From assembly GCA_022432975.1 (NCBI GenBank), contig CM039509.1, positions 19,481,760-19,545,759 on the forward strand: 64,000 nucleotides of DNA. The letters are read 5' to 3'. Shown in pieces: positions 62,637 to 64,000 of this stretch. Both the position numbers and the translations under genes were made by a program. The first letter of the stretch is position 1; each line of letters begins with the position of its first letter. Under the pieces are notes generated by a model that was not told the origin of the DNA, ran no database searches, and saw nothing but the letters and a program-made list of their open reading frames with translations. The DNA is from Begonia masoniana (Eukaryota > Streptophyta > Magnoliopsida > Cucurbitales > Begoniaceae).

Positions 62637-64000
62637 TGTAACACCCGACGTTCGGCCAGGTGATTTTCTGACCATTTTCATTGTCACCCTCTTATTTAAC
62701 CTTTATGATTTAAAATTTAATGTTAAGATAAATTATTACAAGTTAAGTAAAACTAGGTTGGGTGGCAGTTTTGTAAATTAAAATCGATGGATTTAGTATA
62801 AATAGGAAATGGAAACCTTAAATCTCATTTATTGCCACTGTAGCCGACATTCCCTCTCGGCGATTTCTTCTCTTCCAAGTTCTTGCTCTCGGCTACCAGA
62901 ACTTTCCTCTGCCGACGACCGGTTTCGAGCTTGCTCTTCTCTGCAAATCCACACCCGAGGTATGAAATGGACAATGTAGTCATTCATTAGTAAATAGAGC
63001 TCTGTTTTCAGCTCGGCACTGAGTTCGGATATTTTTAGCAGTGGCCGAGTAGCTTTAGACTTTTTAAAATCTGAGAGTAGAAATGTCATCCCGAATCGAT
63101 TCTGAGCATTTTAAGTAACCAACTCGGATTTAATCAATGGTAAAACCTGTCCACCTAGTTTCGGATTTCAGACTGCAGTGTGTCAACAGAGGAATCGGAA
63201 TGACTTTAGCTATTAGATCCTAGGATGGTTTATGATTAGGACTATTAGGACTTTGTTTTAACTACTGTAATGTACATGTTTTAGGTGAAGAAGTTTAAAG
63301 GAAAGAAGCTCGGATTGCTAAGGAATCTCCCACTGGTGGAGGCCGAGTTAATGATATGTATGACTCGCGAAATCTCCCACTGGTGGAGGCCGAGTTAATG
63401 ATATGTATGACTCGCGAAATCTCCCACTGGTGGAGGCCGAGTTAATGATATGTATGACTCGCGAAATCTCCCACTGGTGGAGGCCGAGTTAATGATATGT
63501 ATGACTCGCGAAATCTCCCACTGGTGGAGGCCGAGTTAATGATATGTATGACTCGCGAAATCTCCCACTGGTGGAGGCCGAGTTAATGATATGTATGGCT
63601 CGCGAATTCTCCCACTGGTGGAGGCCGAGTTAATGATATGTATGACTCGCGAAATCTCCCACTGGTGGAGGCCGAGTTAATGATATGTATGGCTCGCGAA
63701 TTCTCCCACTGGTGGAGGCCGAGTTAATGATATGTATGACTCGCGAAATCTCCCACTGGTGGAGGCCGAGTTAATGATATGTATGACTCGCGAAATCTCC
63801 CACTGGTGGAGGCCGAGTTAATGATATGTATGACTCGCGAAATCTCCCACTGGTGGAGGCCGAGTTAATGATATGTATGACTCGCGAAATCTCCCACTGG
63901 TGGAGGCCGAGTTAATGATATGTATGACTCGCGAAATCTCCCACTGGTGGAGGCCGAGTTAATGATATGTATGACTCGCGAAATCTCCCACTGGTGGAGG
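62637..64000 (+). repeat. F 3' LTR, left part, runs off the window
   Basis: Starts TGTAACACCCGACGTTCGG. The first ~300 bp match A more closely than F's own 5' LTR, while from about 62935 it matches the F 5' LTR. TATAAATA is at 62797-62804. The micro-exon starts at about 63286 but breaks at 63324 into the 47-bp array, so the donor and its hairpin are missing in this LTR. Confidence 0.9.
63325..64000 (+). repeat. 47-bp array in F 3' LTR, variant units, at least 13 full copies
   Basis: Full units start every 47 bp from 63355. Most read tatgtatgactcgcgaaatc; two (63590 and 63684) read the canonical tatgtatggctcgcgaattc. The array continues past the window edge. Confidence 0.95.

Larger units (their letters stand above)
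52890..64000 (+). mobile_element. Element F: chromovirus-type retrotransposon with expanded LTR arrays, truncated by window edge
   Basis: 5' LTR 52890-58022, primer site, gag-pol 58178-62595, polypurine tract, 3' LTR from 62637 to beyond the window. The left flank is gactg (52885-52889) inside E gag. The internal region is very close to A. Both LTRs carry arrays of the same 47-bp unit, but with different positions, lengths and unit variants. Confidence 0.93.

Overview
The window is plant nuclear DNA, probably from a eudicot, and consists almost entirely of nested Ty3/Gypsy LTR retrotransposons. The evidence is long LTRs of the form TGTAACRCCCG...GTTACA, primer-binding sites complementary to initiator-Met tRNA (TGGTATCARAGM), and Gag-PR-RT-RNaseH-INT polyproteins ending in a C-terminal chromodomain. 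The polyprotein resembles the Tekay/Del chromovirus group; that placement is inference. I see no host gene, rRNA or tRNA gene, so the species cannot be named.

Layout, left to right. 1-2761: LTR and primer site of a minus-strand element (R1) running off the left edge. 2762-5538: unassigned AT-rich DNA. 5539-10232: LTR K, interrupted by solo LTR L (5896-8386). 10233-47668: element B, whose gag is split by element A (13391-23205). B's internal region also holds a solo minus-strand LTR G (23859-26977, with 500 perfect AC units) and element H (27068-46233, perfect target-site duplication). H itself carries minus-strand element D (33949-43805, arranged LTR-internal-LTR-partial internal). B's 3' LTR is cut at 47668 by element E (LTR from 47669, with a 1,937-nt T run and a 1,042-nt A run). 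E's gag is cut at 52889 by element F (52890 to beyond 64000), whose 5' LTR holds 84 copies of a 47-bp unit.

Elements A, D and F encode the whole retrotransposition machinery, each broken by a few frameshifts or stops. B and H keep gag remnants, but their pol is stop-ridden and only faintly recognisable. They still have intact termini, target duplications and closely similar LTRs, so they were probably mobilised in trans.

The most interesting signal is inside the LTRs. Diverged families share an intron-like cassette: a micro-exon of 45-57 nt, a CAG|GTAAGT donor, a small GC hairpin whose stem changes in a compensating way between families, a variable interval often filled by a family-specific minisatellite, a second covarying hairpin (TAAGC-loop-GCTTA), then a TGTAG|GTG acceptor. 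The expanded arrays at 53738-57679 and 63325-64000, and the smaller 26-bp array at 41424-41923, are built from minisatellites native to this interval. The long homopolymer and AC tracts may be real or assembly artefacts.
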